From the NCBI RefSeq assembly GCF_037975245.1, contig NC_092583.1, positions 1,223,764-1,287,763 on the forward strand: 64,000 nucleotides of DNA. Reading direction: 5' to 3'. Position numbers and translations under genes: made by a program. Shown here piece after piece: positions 60,383 to 64,000 of this stretch; position 1 is the stretch's first letter; each line of letters starts with the position of its first letter. The notes under the pieces were generated by a model, which was not told the DNA's origin, did not search any database, and saw nothing but the letters and a program-made list of their open reading frames with translations. Source of the stretch: Apostichopus japonicus (Eukaryota > Echinodermata > Holothuroidea > Aspidochirotida > Stichopodidae).

Positions 60383-60593
60383 AAATGACGAGTAACAGTA
60401 ACAGAAGGGACTAAAACACACACAGAATACAGAAAGAGCATGGTGAACACAAAGAGATACATGTAAGGGGATTAGTAGACAAGAGATGAAGAAAAGAATG
60501 AAAGAAACCAACAGGGGAAGAAGAGAGGTAGGAGATAAAACAGTGGAGGGACAAAGAGAGAATTAAGGGAATGGGGTAGGGAATAAACTGGAG

Positions 60594-61014
60594 GACAATG
60601 GAGAGTGCTTTGCGTTCATCTCTTGGAAGGTTGTAGTGTGTTCTGCGGAGAGGAGAGTTTGACTGGTTAGTCTCAGAGCTGACGACTTGTATGTAGGCTT
60701 CTAAAACAGGGACTCTGTTCTTAGGAGGCTTCCAAGAACTTTTCTGTAGAAGGGTTCCCGTTCAGAGGATCATCTAGGAATAACTCACGAAGGCGAATTC
60801 TGCGAAAGAAATGAGTAAGATCTTGGCTCAGTTCCGCTTGATCAAATGACGGAGGAGTAGGACAGAAGTTGAGTCCTTTGGAGAGAAGCCTAAGGTCTGC
60901 ACTGGTAAGAGTAGAAGAAGATAAGTTAACAACTGCAGTTGAGGATGGTGGTTCAGACTCAGGTGGAGTCTGGGGCCTTCTAAAACGGTTGCTGAAGCGG
61001 TACGTTTGCGTTTT
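60594..61014 (-). pseudogene. PLE N-terminal ORF fragment (unit 2)
   Basis: Duplicate of 55570-55990, with the same LLSKGLNFCPTP and NLPRDERKAL motifs and the same abrupt end. Confidence 0.75.
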
Positions 61015-61177
61015 ATCTGAATATCAATCATTTTGTTATTTCTTCTTTCAGTGAGTTCAATGTTCTGCTGTGACAAACAAAAGTTAATATTGTTAGTGTA
61101 ATGAGTCCATTCGTCATCGGTGCAGCATGACTGTAATTCAAGCTTCAGCCTCAGGATATCATCGTTGAGGCTATCTA

Positions 61178-61809
61178 ATGACGATGTTTATGAGACGGAT
61201 GGAGGTGCTATGTAAGACTCGATCCAACCACAACATTCTCCTAACTTCAGATAGACTCCAACGAGCCGTCCCTGACAACCCCATCATCGCCTACAGACGA
61301 CCCCGCAACCTACGAGACCTTCTTGTGCGTGCGGCTGTTCCACCTCTAACTTCTAACCCTACACCCATTCAGCATGGTACTTTCAAATGTGATCGTACTT
61401 CGAGATGCATCATCTGCAGCCACCACATTGTTGAATCCAATTCTATCACCAGCCACAGCATATGCAACTCACACACAAGACTAAGGGTCACATCATTTGC
61501 ACAACCACTAATATCATATATCTGATCTCTTGTAGAGTTTGCGGCATCCAGTATGTTGGCGAAACCAAAACCACCCTCAAGAAGCGATTCTATGGTCACA
61601 GATCCTCAGTCAACACCATGAAGACTGAAACCCCAGTTGGAGAACACTTTAACCTTCCCAACCATACCATCAACGACATGTCCCTACAGGGGATTGAATC
61701 CTTAGGTAGCCGTCCTGACCTAGTACGAACCAGCAGAGAGAGGCTGTGGATGCAACGCCTTCGCACCATTCAACCTCATGGGCTCCATATTCAGGAAGGA
61801 CATGACTAA
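61178..61809 (+). pseudogene. PLE GIY-YIG endonuclease fragment, frameshifted (unit 2)
   Basis: Duplicate of 56154-56785; the frameshift is shared, so it predates the duplication. Confidence 0.85.
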
Positions 61810-63749
61810 CTTTCTTCTGTTCCCCCATCCTTCTCCCCCTTGTCCCCCCCCCCTTCACTCCTCTTCTCATAGCTCACTTTCACTCTTTTTTCTCCACACC
61901 TTTCTGTATTTGTCCTTCTCCAGTTTATTCCCTACCCCATTCCCTTAATTCTCTCTTTGTCCCTCCACTGTTTTATCTCCTACCTCTCCTCTTCCCCTGT
62001 TGGTGTCTTTCGTTCTTCTGTCCATCTCTTGTCTACTAATCCCCTTATACCTATCTCTTTGTGTTCACCATGCTCATTCTGTATTCTGTATATGGACATA
62101 TATATAACGGGGTGGTAAACCAAAGTGATTGTTCAGGAAATATATTTGTCGTCATGTGAAGGCCAAAAACAGGTCCTTCTGTAAACTTTCAAGTTACTTA
62201 TGTAGGCCAAAAATCAATGATCATGACATTTGTTTTTCAAATTTTTAGCATTCATGAACAGTATAGGCCTATAGTGCGTTCTGGTGTGAGTAGCAAAATT
62301 GTCTTCTTAATGTTCCCGTCATAGGTCTATTGGGAAATATTTCCACCCGTGGGAGACTTGATTAAGTCTAATATTTACTTGTTGTTAAGGCTTGCTATAT
62401 GTATATGGTTCGATGTCATTCTCCGCGTTTACTGTTTAAACGGATAAACCATTGTATGTTTTAACAGATTTAAGAGAAACACATAATGGCATCCTGGTGA
62501 GATTTTCAAGCATTTCTATTTAGCGTTACTAGTCGAGATATCGATAACTGATAACATGTGTAATGTCAGAGTTGCACATAGCTGGAAGTAAATTGTTTGT
62601 GTATCTTTATTTTTATTCTCCATTCTTTTGACGGTGGGTTCGGTTAGTGTTTCTACTTTACCTATGACCGCAGTGCGTAAATATGTAGCCCATGTTTGAA
62701 GCAAGGATAAATAGAATGTAAATTTCAAAGTAAAACATCAGAGAAATTTGTCAGACTAGTGTGCTTCCATATGACATTACACCTGTTTGCTTCAAAGTTC
62801 ACTTTGGGTACAATACTGTACGTGTCAACGTCAAATGCTGTTATGTCGAACACGTACAATTTAATTACGACATTTATGACAATCACATTATACCAATTAA
62901 CTAATAAATATCACAAAAACTGTGCATATCCATATTCCTGCAGGAATTACCAAACTTCTCGAACGGTCATCAGTCGAGCGAAAATGGTTCAGTTTATAGC
63001 CTTGGGGTTTCGTGCTCTGCCGGGGACGAACAGGACAGGACGAACAGGCTTCGAAAGGTCATGAAATAGGATTTGATCAAAATAAACAGTGAGAATAGTT
63101 TATTATGATGATTACTAACAACTTTGAAACGTGACAAGTTTCATATACATTAGAAATCGTTCACTCCATTTTCCCATCATTCTTCAGGACAAATTAAGAA
63201 GTTTGTTTATAATATACTTCATAATTAACCATTAAAACAGTGATGGAGAAAGTAAATGTTTCAGCTAACAGCGATATTAATTGTGATTAGCTCTCTGTTA
63301 ATGAAACAATACGTGTCATATAAAGCTATTAAATGGCGATGCTGTAAACACATAATCATATCGATAGTGTTCTTCGAGCTATAGTACCCTTTCGGGTCAG
63401 ATCTGTTTGCTAAATTAGGCTTTCGAATCAATTATTCATCCATGGCTGTTCGACATTTACGTATAGTTCTTCATTGTGTCTTAAATGATTACACGAACCC
63501 CCACCCCCTCACCCACCCCCCCAAAAGTAAGAATAAGAATAATGATCATGGCACTGATTAAAGGGCGTTCTACCCGATATGTATAAAATAATCATGTTTT
63601 GGAACACAACAATATATTGTAAAGAAAGCAAGGGAAACGAAAACCGGTAAGAGGTGTAGTTAAAAAGCAGTGAAATATGAAATAACCTTGTTAGAGGTTA
63701 CAAAGTATTTGTTTGGAAATGACAGACGAATATAATAGGAAGTATAAGA

Positions 63750-64000
63750 GGATCACTCCACTAGTAAGTTGAGTGAATTTGGTGGGAAGAAAAAACTGTC
63801 ATGTATTAGTTGCATTTTGTAAGCATGCAATCGGATAGATGCAATTAGAACACTACAATTAACACAAATTGCACAAGGTAATTATAAAATATCCAAGGGT
63901 GTTTGGCTGAGTAAAATAAAATCGTACTATCGAGAGTACTCTGTCCCAATGCGACTACAAACAATATTACACAGCAATGAGCAAGGTGTGCATGATTGCC
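63750..64000. repeat. Start of tandem unit 3, cut by the window edge
   Basis: GGATCACTCCACTAGTAAGT begins a third copy that matches 58730 onward up to the window end. Confidence 0.93.

Larger units (their letters stand above)
60306..62090. mobile_element. Rearranged Penelope-like retroelement in unit 2
   Basis: Copy of the element at 55282-57066 at an offset of 5024 bp, with the same head-to-head structure, inverted repeats and deleted RT. It arose by segmental duplication, not by a new insertion. Confidence 0.8.
58730..63749. repeat. Tandem duplication unit 2 (about 5.02 kb)
   Basis: Nearly identical to 53705-58729 with the same order of all sub-features; the poly-C run near 63510 is shorter than its partner near 58491. 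Very low divergence means either a recent event or an assembly duplication. Confidence 0.95.

Overview
This is an animal nuclear genome segment, not a prokaryotic one. It contains an intron-rich gene with canonical GT/AG boundaries, many minisatellites, non-autonomous DNA transposons, a tRNA-derived SINE and Penelope-like retroelement (PLE) remains. The repeat mix and the protein content fit a marine invertebrate deuterostome, possibly an echinoderm such as a sea cucumber. That placement is an inference; nothing here fixes the species.

Region 2.5-45 kb holds one large minus-strand gene. I assembled it exon by exon by matching splice phases: 34 coding exons, about 1,740 residues, start codon at 44963 and stop at 2544. 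The N-terminal half is WD40 beta-propeller blades. The middle contains HEAT/ARM-like helices, and the C-terminal third is charged, low-complexity and coiled-coil-like. Architecture and length resemble the WDR97/WDR87 group of cilium/sperm-associated WD proteins. One junction (exon 3 to exon 4) does not match in phase, so a micro-exon is probably missing.

The introns of this gene carry most of the interest. They hold at least a dozen tandem-repeat arrays and about fifteen short DNA transposons in three groups: (i) elements with CAGGGATG-type ends and exact 6-bp target duplications, (ii) hAT-like elements with 8-bp duplications, and (iii) TTAA-flanked, piggyBac-like MITEs. Some insertions lie within 25 bp of a splice site. 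Several elements with different target-duplication lengths share one internal G-rich/C-rich module.

Region 45-53.7 kb is mostly gene-poor. It has one intact single-exon minus-strand reading frame (265 aa, 52064-52861) with an N-terminal myristoylation-type motif and no family I recognise. It also has a hAT-like element, one TTAA MITE and a 67-bp palindromic insertion.

Region 53.7-64 kb is a near-identical direct tandem duplication of about 5.02 kb, with a third copy starting at 63750. Each unit contains a rearranged PLE: an N-terminal ORF fragment on the minus strand lies head-to-head with a frameshifted GIY-YIG endonuclease fragment on the plus strand, inside long inverted repeats. A hammerhead-ribozyme-like remnant sits at one end.
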